Source: DAHVFK01 sp035310985
GTDB lineage: Bacteria > Pseudomonadota > Gammaproteobacteria > Burkholderiales > SG8-39
Direction of reading: 5' to 3'
Assembly (NCBI GenBank): GCA_035310985.1
Contig: DATGDH010000029.1
Coordinates: 62,001 to 126,000, forward strand
DNA length: 64,000 nucleotides
Shown here: in pieces, positions 52,096 through 60,723 of the stretch
How positions within the stretch are numbered: position 1 is the stretch's first letter
Layout of the letters: the number at the start of each line of letters is the position of its first letter
Position numbers and translations under genes: made by a program
The notes under the pieces: generated by a model
Database searches by the model: none
Told to the model about the DNA's origin: nothing
The model's input: the letters and a program-made list of their open reading frames with translations, nothing else

Positions 52096-52575
52096 ATGGC
52101 AGTGAAGATTTCCATGAAGGTCAACGGCAAGCCCGTCTCGGCCGAGGTCGAGGCGCGCACCCTGCTGGTGACGTTCATCCGCGAGCATCTCAGACTGACC
52201 GGTACACACGTGGGGTGCGACACCGCCCAGTGCGGCGCCTGCACCGTCCACATGAACGGCAAGGCAGTGAAGTCGTGCTCGATGCTGGCGATGCAGGCCG
52301 AGGGCGCCGAGATCGTGACCATCGAAGGCGTGGCCAAAGCCGACGGCACGCTGCATCCGATGCAGGCCGCATTCAAGGAGCACCACGGCCTGCAATGCGG
52401 CTTCTGCACGCCGGGCATGGTGATGAACGCGATCGACTTCGCCGGCAAGCATCCCGGCGCGAGCGAGCAGGAGGTGCGCGAGAGCCTCGAAGGCAATCTG
52501 TGCCGCTGCACCGGCTACCACAATATCGTCAAGGCGATCATGGCCGGTTCCAGGACCATGGCCGCGTCCAAGTGA
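52096..52575 (+). CDS. coxS: CO-dehydrogenase-like small subunit, [2Fe-2S] protein CoxS
   Basis: The Fe–S subunit of a molybdenum hydroxylase, 159 residues. The plant-type cluster is at Cys41, 46, 49 and 61 and the second cluster at Cys101, 104, 136 and 138 (CGFCTPGM and NLCRCTGY). It passes electrons from the molybdenum site to FAD in CoxM. The ATG at 52096 has a strong GAAGGAGG site; the frame opens 54 bases upstream but this is rejected. First gene of coxSLM. Confidence 0.96.
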   Translation: MAVKISMKVNGKPVSAEVEARTLLVTFIREHLRLTGTHVGCDTAQCGACTVHMNGKAVKSCSMLAMQAEGAEIVTIEGVAKADGTLHPMQAAFKEHHGLQCGFCTPGMVMNAIDFAGKHPGASEQEVRESLEGNLCRCTGYHNIVKAIMAGSRTMAASK

Positions 52576-52588
52576 AGGAGGACATGCC

Positions 52589-54949
52589 ATGGCCACACCT
52601 CTGATCGGCGCTCGCGTAGAGCGCAAAGAAGACTACCGCTTCCTCACCGGGGCGGGCCAGTACACGGACGACGTGGCGCTTCCGCGCCAGACCTATGCGG
52701 TGTTCGTGCGCTCGCCGCACGCGCACGCGAAGATCAAGTCGATCAAGAAGGACGAGGCGCTCAAGGCGCCGGGTGTGCTCGCCGTCTACACCGGCGAGGA
52801 CCTCGCCGCGGCCAAGGTCGGCGGGCTGCCCTGCGGCTGGCTGATCACGGGCACCGACGGCCAGCCGATGAAGGAACCGCCGCACCCGCCGCTCGCCCAG
52901 GGCAAGGTGCGCTACGTGGGCGACCACGTCGCGGTGGTCATCGCCGAGAGCCAGAGCGCGGCGCGCGACGCCGCGGACCTCGTGCAGGTCGATTACGAGC
53001 CGCTGCCCGCGGTGGTGGATGCATCCAAGGCAACGCAGAAAGGCGCCCCCGTACTGCACGACATCGCGCCGGACAACAAGTGCTACACCTGGGCGCTTGG
53101 AGACAAGGCCGCGGTCGACGCGGCCTTCGCCAAGGCCGCGCACGTCACAAAGCTCGATTTCATCAACAACCGGCTGATCCCGAACGCCATCGAGCCGCGC
53201 GCGGCGAACGCAACCTATTCGCGCGCCGACGACAGCTACACGCTGTACGTCGCGAGCCAGAACCCGCACGTCGAGCGGCTGCTGATGACCGCATTCGTAC
53301 TCGGGCTGCCCGAGCACAAGGTGCGCGTCGTGGCGCCCGACGTCGGCGGCGGCTTCGGGTCGAAGATCTACCTCTACGCCGAAGACGTGGCGGTCACCTG
53401 GGCCTCGCGGCAGCTTGGCCGCCCGGTCAAGTGGACCGCGGAGCGTAGCGAGTCGTTCGTCTCCGACGCGCATGGACGCGACCATCACACGGTGGCCGAG
53501 ATGGCGATGGACAGGGACGGCAAGTTCCTTGCCATGCGCGTGCACACCACGGCGAACCTCGGCGCCTACCTGTCGACCTTCGCCACGTGCATCCCGACGA
53601 TCCTGTACGCGACGCTGCTTGCCGGGCAATACACCACGCCCGCCATCTACTGTGAGGTCACCGCGGTGTTCACCAACACCGCCCCGGTGGACGCCTACCG
53701 TGGCGCCGGGCGACCCGAGGCCACCTACGTCGTGGAACGCCTGGTCGAGACGGCGGCGCGCGACATGAAGCTCGACCCGGCCGAAATCCGCCGGCGCAAC
53801 TTCATCAGGACCTTCCCCTACCAGACGCCGGTCGCGCTGATGTACGACACCGGCAACTACGACGCGACCCTCGACGCGGCGATGAAAATGGCCGACGTCG
53901 CCGGCTTCCCGAAAAGAAAAGAGGAAGCCGCGAAGCGCGGCAAGCTGAGGGGCCTGGGCTACACCTGCTACATTGAGGCCTGCGGCATCGCGCCGTCCAA
54001 CATTGCCGGCGCGCTCGGCGCACGCGCCGGGCTGTTCGAAGCGGGCGAAATACGCATGCACCCGACCGGCAGCGTGACGGTGTTCACTGGATCGCACTCG
54101 CACGGCCAGGGCCACGAGACCACTTTCGCCCAGGTAGTCGCCGACAGGCTCGGCCTGCCGATCGAGAGCGTCGACATCGTGCACGGCGACACCTCGAAGG
54201 TCCTGTTCGGCATGGGTACCTACGGCTCGCGCTCGATCGCGGTCGGTGGCACCGCGATCGTGAAGGCGCTCGACAAGATCGTCGCCAAGGGCAAGAAGAT
54301 CGCCGCCCACCTCATGGAGGCCGCCGAGACCGACATCGAGTTCGACCGGGGCGTGTTCAAGGTCGCCGGCACCGATAAGCAGAAGACCATCGGCGAGGTC
54401 GCGTTCGCAGCGTACGTGCCGCACAACTATCCGCTGGACAAGCTCGAGCCCGGCCTGAACGAGAACGCCTTCTACGATCCGACCAACTTCACCTTCCCAG
54501 CCGGCAGCTACGTCTGCGAGGTGGAGATCGACCCGGACACCGGCGTCACGAAGGTGGTCAAGTTCACCGCGGTGGACGATTTCGGCAAGATCATCAATCC
54601 GATGATCGTCGAGGGACAGGTGCACGGGGGCCTGACGCAGGGCATCGGCCAGGCGCTCACCGAGAACTGCCGCTACGATCCGGAGACCGGGCAGCTGCTG
54701 AGCGGCTCGTTTACCGACTACTGCATCCCGCGCGCCGACGACGTGCCCTCGTATCAACTCGACACACGGGAGACCCCCTGCACCCACAACCCGCTCGGGG
54801 TGAAGGGTTGCGGCGAAGCGGGTGCCATCGGCGCGCCGGCGGCGGTGATCAACGCGATCACCGACGCCCTCGGCGTCAGGGATCTGCCGATGCCTGCCAC
54901 CGCGGAAACCGTGTGGAAGGTGATCCGCGCGAACAGAAAAGCAGCCTGA
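52589..54949 (+). CDS. coxL: Form II CO-dehydrogenase-like large subunit (molybdopterin-binding)
   Basis: The catalytic Mo-MCD subunit, 786 residues. The a/b hammerhead is N-terminal (GARVERKEDYRFLTGAGQYT); then VGGGFGSK, and the active-site loop AYRGAGR at residues 369–375 (codons from 53693). Form I CO dehydrogenases have AYXCSFR there, so this is form II and lacks the Cys that carries copper. The base Glu is in GCGEAGAIGAP. The true substrate may not be CO; other form II-like enzymes act on aromatic or heterocyclic compounds. Confidence 0.94.
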   Translation: MATPLIGARVERKEDYRFLTGAGQYTDDVALPRQTYAVFVRSPHAHAKIKSIKKDEALKAPGVLAVYTGEDLAAAKVGGLPCGWLITGTDGQPMKEPPHPPLAQGKVRYVGDHVAVVIAESQSAARDAADLVQVDYEPLPAVVDASKATQKGAPVLHDIAPDNKCYTWALGDKAAVDAAFAKAAHVTKLDFINNRLIPNAIEPRAANATYSRADDSYTLYVASQNPHVERLLMTAFVLGLPEHKVRVVAPDVGGGFGSKIYLYAEDVAVTWASRQLGRPVKWTAERSESFVSDAHGRDHHTVAEMAMDRDGKFLAMRVHTTANLGAYLSTFATCIPTILYATLLAGQYTTPAIYCEVTAVFTNTAPVDAYRGAGRPEATYVVERLVETAARDMKLDPAEIRRRNFIRTFPYQTPVALMYDTGNYDATLDAAMKMADVAGFPKRKEEAAKRGKLRGLGYTCYIEACGIAPSNIAGALGARAGLFEAGEIRMHPTGSVTVFTGSHSHGQGHETTFAQVVADRLGLPIESVDIVHGDTSKVLFGMGTYGSRSIAVGGTAIVKALDKIVAKGKKIAAHLMEAAETDIEFDRGVFKVAGTDKQKTIGEVAFAAYVPHNYPLDKLEPGLNENAFYDPTNFTFPAGSYVCEVEIDPDTGVTKVVKFTAVDDFGKIINPMIVEGQVHGGLTQGIGQALTENCRYDPETGQLLSGSFTDYCIPRADDVPSYQLDTRETPCTHNPLGVKGCGEAGAIGAPAAVINAITDALGVRDLPMPATAETVWKVIRANRKAA

Positions 54950-54969
54950 GAAGGAAAAAGGAGAACACC

Positions 54970-55767
54970 ATGCACGCATTCGAATACCACCGCCCCTCTT
55001 CGCTCGCCGACGCGTCCAAGCTGGCGACCAAGGGCGCCGACGCCAAGCTTCTCGCCGGCGGCCAGAGCCTGGTGCAGACAATGAAGCTGCGCCTGTCCGC
55101 GCCGAGCGACCTCGTAGATCTGAACGCGATCGGCGAGCTGCGCGGCATCAAGTCCGACGGCAAGACGGTCACCATTGGTGCGATGACGCGCCACGCGGAG
55201 GTGGCGTCCTCCGCCGACGTCAAGAAGGCGATCCCCGCGCTCGCCGCGCTCGCCAGCATGATCGGCGACCGGCAGGTGCGCCACCAGGGAACGATCGGCG
55301 GCTCGCTCGCCAACAACGACCCCGCCGCCGACTACCCGGCCGCGGTCCTCGGGCTCGGCGCCACGGTCGTCACCAACAAGCGCAGGATCGAGGCCGACAA
55401 ATTCTTCAAGGGCATGTTCGAGACCGCGCTCGAGGGCGGCGAGATCATCACGCAAGTCTCGTTCCCCGTGCCGAAGCGCGCCGCGTACACGAAATTCAAG
55501 AACCCGGCCTCGCGCTTTGCCATCGTCGGCGTGTTCGTCGCCGACACCGGCAGCGGGGTACGCGTGGCGGTTACCGGAGCCGGGCCGAGCGTATTCCGCC
55601 AGGGCGACATGGAGAAGGCGCTGTCGGCCAGGTTCGACCCCGCATCCGTCGCCAGCGTCAAGCAGAAGGCGGACGGCCTGAACAGCGACCTGCACGCAAG
55701 CGCGGAGTATCGGGCTCACCTCGTCACGGTCATGGCCAAGCGCGCGGTGGAAGCGGCGATGAAATAG
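54970..55767 (+). CDS. coxM: CO-dehydrogenase-like medium subunit, FAD-binding CoxM
   Basis: The FAD subunit, 265 residues. FAD loops KLLAGGQSLVQTMKLRL and QGTIGGSLANNDPAADYP are intact. It hands electrons to quinone or another acceptor. The ATG at 54970 follows AAGGAG. It ends coxSLM and is followed by a terminator-like hairpin. Confidence 0.96.
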   Translation: MHAFEYHRPSSLADASKLATKGADAKLLAGGQSLVQTMKLRLSAPSDLVDLNAIGELRGIKSDGKTVTIGAMTRHAEVASSADVKKAIPALAALASMIGDRQVRHQGTIGGSLANNDPAADYPAAVLGLGATVVTNKRRIEADKFFKGMFETALEGGEIITQVSFPVPKRAAYTKFKNPASRFAIVGVFVADTGSGVRVAVTGAGPSVFRQGDMEKALSARFDPASVASVKQKADGLNSDLHASAEYRAHLVTVMAKRAVEAAMK

Positions 55768-55790
55768 CCGCCTTCGCCGCGTCGCTCGCG

Positions 55791-55823
55791 AACGGCCCGC
55801 CCCTGGCGGGCCGTTTCTTTTCT
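55791..55823 (+). terminator. Terminator-like hairpin between coxM and moxR
   Basis: Stem ACGGCCCGC/GCGGGCCGT with a 5-base loop, then TTCTTTTCT. It separates the structural genes from the accessory genes, which could then be partly independent. Confidence 0.75.
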
Positions 55824-55852
55824 ACAATGTGCCTTTTGCAGGTCCTCCCGCC

Positions 55853-56764
55853 ATGGCCCGCCCACTGCCGAAATCGATCGACGAAACCCAGCAGCTGCTC
55901 ACCTCGGCCGATTACGTCGCCGACCGCAGCCTCGCCACCGCTCTGTTCCTGGCGCTCGCCATGCGGCGCCCCCTGTTCCTCGAGGGCGAGGCCGGAGTCG
56001 GCAAGACCGAGATCGCGAAGGTCATCGCCGAAGCGCTCGGCCGCGAGTTGATCCGGCTGCAATGCTACGAGGGCTTGGACATCGCGCAGGCGGCCTACGA
56101 GTGGAACTACTCGCGCCAGATGATCGAAATCCGCCTGGCGGAGGCGGCGGGCGAAAAGTCCAAGGAAAAGATCTCGCAGGACATCTTCAACGAGCGCTTC
56201 CTGGTCAAGCGCCCCCTGGCGCGGGCGCTCGAGGGCAAGCCCGGCAGTGCACCGGTGCTGCTGATCGACGAGCTCGACCGCACCGACGAGCCCTTCGAGG
56301 CGTACCTGCTCGAGGTGCTCTCCGACTGGCAGATCTCGATTCCCGAGATCGGTACCCTGCGCGCCATCGAGCCGCCCATCGTGGTCATCACCTCGAACCG
56401 AACGCGGGAGATCCACGACGCAGTAAAGCGACGCTGCTTCTACCACTGGGTCGATTACCCTGACGCGGCGCGCGAGCTCGAGATCCTCAAGCGCAAGGCA
56501 CCCAAGGCGGCCGAGGCGTTGTCCAGGGAAGTGGTCGCCTTCGTGCAGCGCCTGCGCAGCGTCGAGTTGTTCAAACTGCCGGGCGTCGCCGAGACCATCG
56601 ACTGGGCCAACTGCCTGGTTGCGCTCGACCGCATTGCGCTCGATCCCGAGACCGTGAACAACACGCTCGGCGTGCTGCTCAAGTACCAGGACGACATCGA
56701 AAAGATTGCCGGCGAAGAGGCGACGCGCCTGGTCGCGGACGCGAAGGCGGCGGCCGCCGCCTGA
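55853..56764 (+). CDS. MoxR family AAA+ ATPase, CoxD-like
   Basis: 303 residues. Walker A GEAGVGKT (45–52), Walker B VLLIDE (135–140), arginine finger region SNRTREIHDAVKRRC. In CO-dehydrogenase loci CoxD is a MoxR protein that, with the VWA protein CoxE, helps insert or mature the Mo active site. A GTG 24 bases upstream is possible, but the ATG at 55853 gives the standard N-terminus. It starts 30 bases after the terminator hairpin. Confidence 0.93.
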   Translation: MARPLPKSIDETQQLLTSADYVADRSLATALFLALAMRRPLFLEGEAGVGKTEIAKVIAEALGRELIRLQCYEGLDIAQAAYEWNYSRQMIEIRLAEAAGEKSKEKISQDIFNERFLVKRPLARALEGKPGSAPVLLIDELDRTDEPFEAYLLEVLSDWQISIPEIGTLRAIEPPIVVITSNRTREIHDAVKRRCFYHWVDYPDAARELEILKRKAPKAAEALSREVVAFVQRLRSVELFKLPGVAETIDWANCLVALDRIALDPETVNNTLGVLLKYQDDIEKIAGEEATRLVADAKAAAAA

Positions 56765-56770
56765 GCAGCG

Positions 56771-58063
56771 ATGCGCGTACCAACCCTGCTGGGGCGTCTG
56801 ATCGCCACGGGTCTGCGGCGTGGAGCGAACGGCACGCGCCGGGCCGAGAACCTGTGCCACGCACTGCTCTCGGAGCGCGGCGAAGCCGCCGGTACGGCGC
56901 TCGCGCGCGAGACGCTCGATGCCTGCGGGTCACTGGACGACGCGGGCCGCGCAAGGCTGTTCGATGCGCTGGCGCGGGACTTCTCCCCCGACCCTGAGCG
57001 CGTCGCGCGCGCGGCCGAGGCCTACCGGCGCGACCCCTCCGCGACGAACCAGGTTCACCTGCAGGCCGCGGTGGAAGCGCCGCGCCAGGAGCTCTTTCGG
57101 CGCCTGAACATGGCCCCGGGGGGCACCGCCGCGCTCGTAGCGCTGCGCCGGAAGCTGCTCGGCGCGCTGCCGCAGCATCCGGAATGGGTCGCGGTAGACG
57201 CCGACCTGCTGCACCTGCTGCGCTCCTGGTTCAACCGGGGGTTCCTCGTGCTCAAGCGCATCGACTGGCGCAGCTCGGCGATCGTGCTCGAGAAGCTCAT
57301 CCAGTACGAGGCGGTGCACGAGATCAAGGGCTGGCCCGATCTTCACCGCCGGCTCGAGTCCGACCGGCGCTGTTTCGCATTCTTTCATCCGGCGCTGCCC
57401 GACGAGCCGCTGATCTTCATCGAAGTGGCGCTGACGCGCGGCATGGCTGGACGCGTGCAGCCGCTGCTCGACGTCAGCGCCCCGCTCGGCGATCCGCAGC
57501 GGGCGCGCTGCGCGATGTTCTATTCGATCACCAACTGCCAGGAGGGCCTGCGCGGCGTGTCGTTCGGCAACTTCCTGATCAAGCAGGTCGCCGAGGAGCT
57601 GCGTCGCGAGCTGCCGCAGCTGCGCGTCTTCGCCACGCTGTCGCCGATCCCGGGTTTCGCGCAGTGGCTGCGCGGCCAGAAGCAGCCGGGCCTCGAACGC
57701 CTCGGTCAGCGCGGCTGGCACGAAGCGAAAGACACCGACGCGCTCGCGGCGCGGCTCATGCCCCTTTGCGCGCGCTACCTGGCGCAGGCCAAGCGCGGCG
57801 ACGATCCCCTCGACCCGGTCGCGCGCTTCCACCTGGGCAACGGTGCGACGCTCGAGCGCATCAATTGGCTGGCAGACACCTCTTCGGCGGGGATCGAGTC
57901 CTCGGCCGGCATGATGGCGAACTACGTCTACCGGCTCGACCAGGTGGAGCACAATCACGAGCTGTTCGTGAACGAACACCGCGTGATCGCGTCGCGTCAC
58001 ATCGAGCGCCTGCTGCGCGAGGGGCCGGCCGAAGAGCACCGCCCGGCCACAGCGAGCGTCTGA
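56771..58063 (+). CDS. Malonyl-CoA decarboxylase
   Basis: Converts malonyl-CoA to acetyl-CoA and CO2. 430 residues. Family motifs: HPALPDEPLIFIEVALTRGM, FYSITNCQEGLRGVSFGNFL, VFATLSPIPGFAQWL (with the catalytic Ser by family knowledge), and FHLGNGATLERINWLADTS with the catalytic His. No mitochondrial-like leader. It starts 6 bases after moxR and ends one base before coxE, so it belongs to the accessory operon. This gene is not part of any described Cox maturation set. Confidence 0.93.
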   Translation: MRVPTLLGRLIATGLRRGANGTRRAENLCHALLSERGEAAGTALARETLDACGSLDDAGRARLFDALARDFSPDPERVARAAEAYRRDPSATNQVHLQAAVEAPRQELFRRLNMAPGGTAALVALRRKLLGALPQHPEWVAVDADLLHLLRSWFNRGFLVLKRIDWRSSAIVLEKLIQYEAVHEIKGWPDLHRRLESDRRCFAFFHPALPDEPLIFIEVALTRGMAGRVQPLLDVSAPLGDPQRARCAMFYSITNCQEGLRGVSFGNFLIKQVAEELRRELPQLRVFATLSPIPGFAQWLRGQKQPGLERLGQRGWHEAKDTDALAARLMPLCARYLAQAKRGDDPLDPVARFHLGNGATLERINWLADTSSAGIESSAGMMANYVYRLDQVEHNHELFVNEHRVIASRHIERLLREGPAEEHRPATASV

Positions 58064-58064
58064 C

Positions 58065-59285
58065 GTGTTTCCCGGTCTCGATACCGATACGCGCGGCGCC
58101 GGCCGGCTGGCGCAGAACGTAATGCACTTCGCGCGGCTGCTGCGCGCCGCGGGCCTGCGCATCGGTCCCGACCGCGTGATCGACTGCGTCCGTGCGCTGG
58201 AGATCGCCGGCGCGTCGCGGCGCGACGACTGGTACTGGACCATGTCGAGCGTGCTGCTTTCGCGCGAGGAGCAGCGCCCGATATTCGACCAAGCGTTCCG
58301 CATATTCTGGCGCGACCCGAAGCTGGTCGAAAAGATGATGCAGATGCTGCTGCCGAAGACCTACGGCCGGGCGGGCAAGGAGGACGAGCAGCAGGCGCAG
58401 CGGCTCACCGACGCGCTGTTCGGGCAGAAGAGGCCGGAGCCGCGCGAGCAGCAGGAACAAAGGGTCGAGCTCGACGCGAAGCTCACATTCTCCGCCAGGG
58501 AAGTGCTGCAGCGCCTGGATTTCGACACCATGTCCGCCGCGGAGCTGGCCGAGGCCAAGAAGATGATCGCGGCCCTGCGGCTGCCGCTGCCCCAGATCCG
58601 CACGCGTCGCCTGGCGCCGAGCGTGCGGGGACGGCGTGTCGACCTACGCGCGACCTTGCGCGAGAGCCTGCGCGAGGGCGGCGACGTGATCCCGCTCGTG
58701 CGCGCGGCGCCCAAAGAGGTGCATCCGCCGCTCGTCGTGCTGTGCGACATCTCCGGCTCGATGAACCCCTATTCGAGGATGTTCCTGCACTTCCTGCACG
58801 CCATCACAAACGACCGCGACCGCGTTTCGGTTTTCGTGTTCGGTACCCGACTCACCAACATTACGCGGCAGTTGCGTCACCGCGACGTCGACGTGGCGAT
58901 GGCCAAGGTGGCCGACGCAATCAAGGACTGGTCGGGAGGCACGCGCATCGGCGCGTGCCTGCGCGAATTCAACTGGCGCTGGAGCCGGCGCGTACTCGGC
59001 CAGAACGCCTGCGTGCTGCTGGTCTCGGATGGACTGGATCGCGAGGCGGGCGAAGGCCTTGGCGAGGAAATGGAGCGGTTGGCGAAGTCGTGCCGCTATC
59101 TCGTGTGGCTCAATCCCCTGCTGCGCTACGAGCGCTTCGAGGCGCGGCCGGCGGGCGTGCGCGCCATGCTGCCGCATGTCGACCTGTTCCTGCCGGTGCA
59201 TAATTTGAAGAGCCTGCTGGACCTTGCCCGTACTCTTAACGGCCCGATGACGCGAACGACTCAGGAGAACCGCGCATGGAAATGA
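58065..59285 (+). CDS. coxE: VWA-domain protein CoxE
   Basis: 406 residues, GTG start one base after the decarboxylase stop. Basic, helical N-terminal part (residues 1–~215), then a von Willebrand A domain with MIDAS DISGSM (228–233), VFVFGTRLTNITRQL and SGGTRIGACLREF. Partner of the MoxR ATPase in maturation of molybdenum hydroxylases. It overlaps coxG by 10 bases. Confidence 0.94.
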   Translation: MFPGLDTDTRGAGRLAQNVMHFARLLRAAGLRIGPDRVIDCVRALEIAGASRRDDWYWTMSSVLLSREEQRPIFDQAFRIFWRDPKLVEKMMQMLLPKTYGRAGKEDEQQAQRLTDALFGQKRPEPREQQEQRVELDAKLTFSAREVLQRLDFDTMSAAELAEAKKMIAALRLPLPQIRTRRLAPSVRGRRVDLRATLRESLREGGDVIPLVRAAPKEVHPPLVVLCDISGSMNPYSRMFLHFLHAITNDRDRVSVFVFGTRLTNITRQLRHRDVDVAMAKVADAIKDWSGGTRIGACLREFNWRWSRRVLGQNACVLLVSDGLDREAGEGLGEEMERLAKSCRYLVWLNPLLRYERFEARPAGVRAMLPHVDLFLPVHNLKSLLDLARTLNGPMTRTTQENRAWK

Positions 59286-59875
59286 CAGGCGAGCAGCTCA
59301 TCCCCGCATCGCAGCAGGACACGTGGAATGCGCTGAACGACCCCGAGATCCTCAAGGCCTGCGTGCCAGGTTGCGAATCGATCGACGCGATCGGCGAGAA
59401 CGAGTATCAGGTGCTGATGGTCGCGCGGGTCGGACCCGTGAGCGCCAAGTTCAAGGGCAAGCTTTCGCTTTCGGACCTGAACCCGCCCAATTCCTACTCG
59501 ATCGCGTTCGAAGGTCAGGGCGGCGCCGCGGGCTTCGGCAAGGGCGGCGCGCAGGTGAGCCTCGCCCAGGAGGCCGAAGGTACCCGGCTGAGCTATGCCG
59601 TCAAGGCGAGCGTCGGCGGAAAGCTCGCGCAAATCGGTTCGCGCCTGGTCGACGCGGCAGCACGCAAGATCTCCGAAGACTTCTTCAAGGCGTTCACCGA
59701 GAAGGTCGCGGCCCTGCACGGGGGTCCCGGCCACGAGGAGGCGCATGCGGAGCGTGGCCCCGAGCCGGTGCCTGCCGACCCCGACATGCCCACGATCTCG
59801 AACTCGGCCATCGCCTTGATCGCCGCCGCGGCGCTCGTGGCCGTGATCGTCGCGCTGTTCATGCTCTACGGATGA
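59276..59875 (+). CDS. coxG: CoxG-like SRPBCC protein with C-terminal membrane anchor
   Basis: 199 residues. SRPBCC fold at residues 1–~150 (ASQQDTWNALNDPEILKACV, ARVGPVSAKFKGKLSLSDLN, KGGAQVSLAQEAEGTRLSYA), Pro/Glu linker, then a hydrophobic tail anchor (residues 175–199, AIALIAAAALVAVIVALFML). CoxG recruits CO dehydrogenase to the membrane and binds quinone in described systems, so this may be the link from CoxSLM to the respiratory chain. Its stop overlaps the next gene's ATG (ATGA). Confidence 0.93.
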   Translation: MEMTGEQLIPASQQDTWNALNDPEILKACVPGCESIDAIGENEYQVLMVARVGPVSAKFKGKLSLSDLNPPNSYSIAFEGQGGAAGFGKGGAQVSLAQEAEGTRLSYAVKASVGGKLAQIGSRLVDAAARKISEDFFKAFTEKVAALHGGPGHEEAHAERGPEPVPADPDMPTISNSAIALIAAAALVAVIVALFMLYG

Positions 59876-60582
59876 GCACGCTGCTGTTCCGCGACGACCC
59901 GTACCTCAAGTACTGCGACGCGCAGGTCATCGCCGTCCAAGACGGCGCGCTCGAGCTGGACCGCACGGTGTTCTACCCCGCCGGCGGCGGCCAGCCAGGC
60001 GATCGGGGCGTCCTGCGCTTCGACGACGGGACCGAGCTGCGCGTGATCGATTCGCGCCGCGGCGAGGGGCCCGATCGGGTGCTGCACGTGCTGGCTCCGG
60101 GCAGTCCCTTGCCGATTCACGGATCCGCGCTGCGCGCCGTGCTCGACTGGGAGGCGCGCCATCGCCACATGCGCCTGCACACTGCGCTGCACCTGCTGTG
60201 CGCGGTGGTCAAGGCGCCGGTCACCGGGGGACGCATCGGCGAAGACAAGGCGCATCTGGACTTCGACATCGAGATGGACAGGCTCGACAAAGCGTCGATC
60301 GAGGCGGAGCTGAACGCGCTGGTACGCGCGGCGACGCCCACCAGGACGCGCTGGGTCAGCGACGCGGAGCTCGACGCGAGTCCCGATCTGGTCCGGACGA
60401 TGTCGGTCGCGCCGCCGCGCGGTGAAGGTCGCGTGCGCCTGCTCGACATTCCCGGGGTGGACCTGCAGGCCTGCGGCGGGACGCACGTCGCCAATACCGC
60501 CGAGATCGGGCCGCTGCGCGTCGCGCGCATCCGCTCGGAGGGCAAGCACAACAAACGGGTGACGCTTGAGCCCGCACAATAG
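59872..60582 (+). CDS. AlaX-type alanyl-tRNA editing protein
   Basis: A 236-residue protein with the editing/HxxxH domain of AlaRS: TVFYPAGGGQPGDRG, RLHTALHLL (HxxxH) and DLQACGGTHVANTAEIG (CxxxH). Such free-standing proteins hydrolyse mischarged Ser- or Gly-tRNA(Ala). It is translationally coupled to coxG (ATGA), although its function seems unrelated. Confidence 0.94.
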   Translation: MSTLLFRDDPYLKYCDAQVIAVQDGALELDRTVFYPAGGGQPGDRGVLRFDDGTELRVIDSRRGEGPDRVLHVLAPGSPLPIHGSALRAVLDWEARHRHMRLHTALHLLCAVVKAPVTGGRIGEDKAHLDFDIEMDRLDKASIEAELNALVRAATPTRTRWVSDAELDASPDLVRTMSVAPPRGEGRVRLLDIPGVDLQACGGTHVANTAEIGPLRVARIRSEGKHNKRVTLEPAQ

Positions 60583-60723
60583 GACACGCCTCGCGCCGCC
60601 CCGCCCGTCGGCCGCTGCGGCCCGTCCGTCTACCGGCCCATGGCTGCAGGTACTATTTCCTCCTTTGCGCTTTTTTACGGGACCTATGATGGGCGCGAGC
60701 GTTCAAGCGAGGGCTGAGTCGAC

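Noticed and set aside
52538..55081. 847-codon minus-strand open frame opposite coxL
   Set aside because: It is a GC-bias shadow of coxL and has Arg/Val/His/Asp-rich composition with no family signature.
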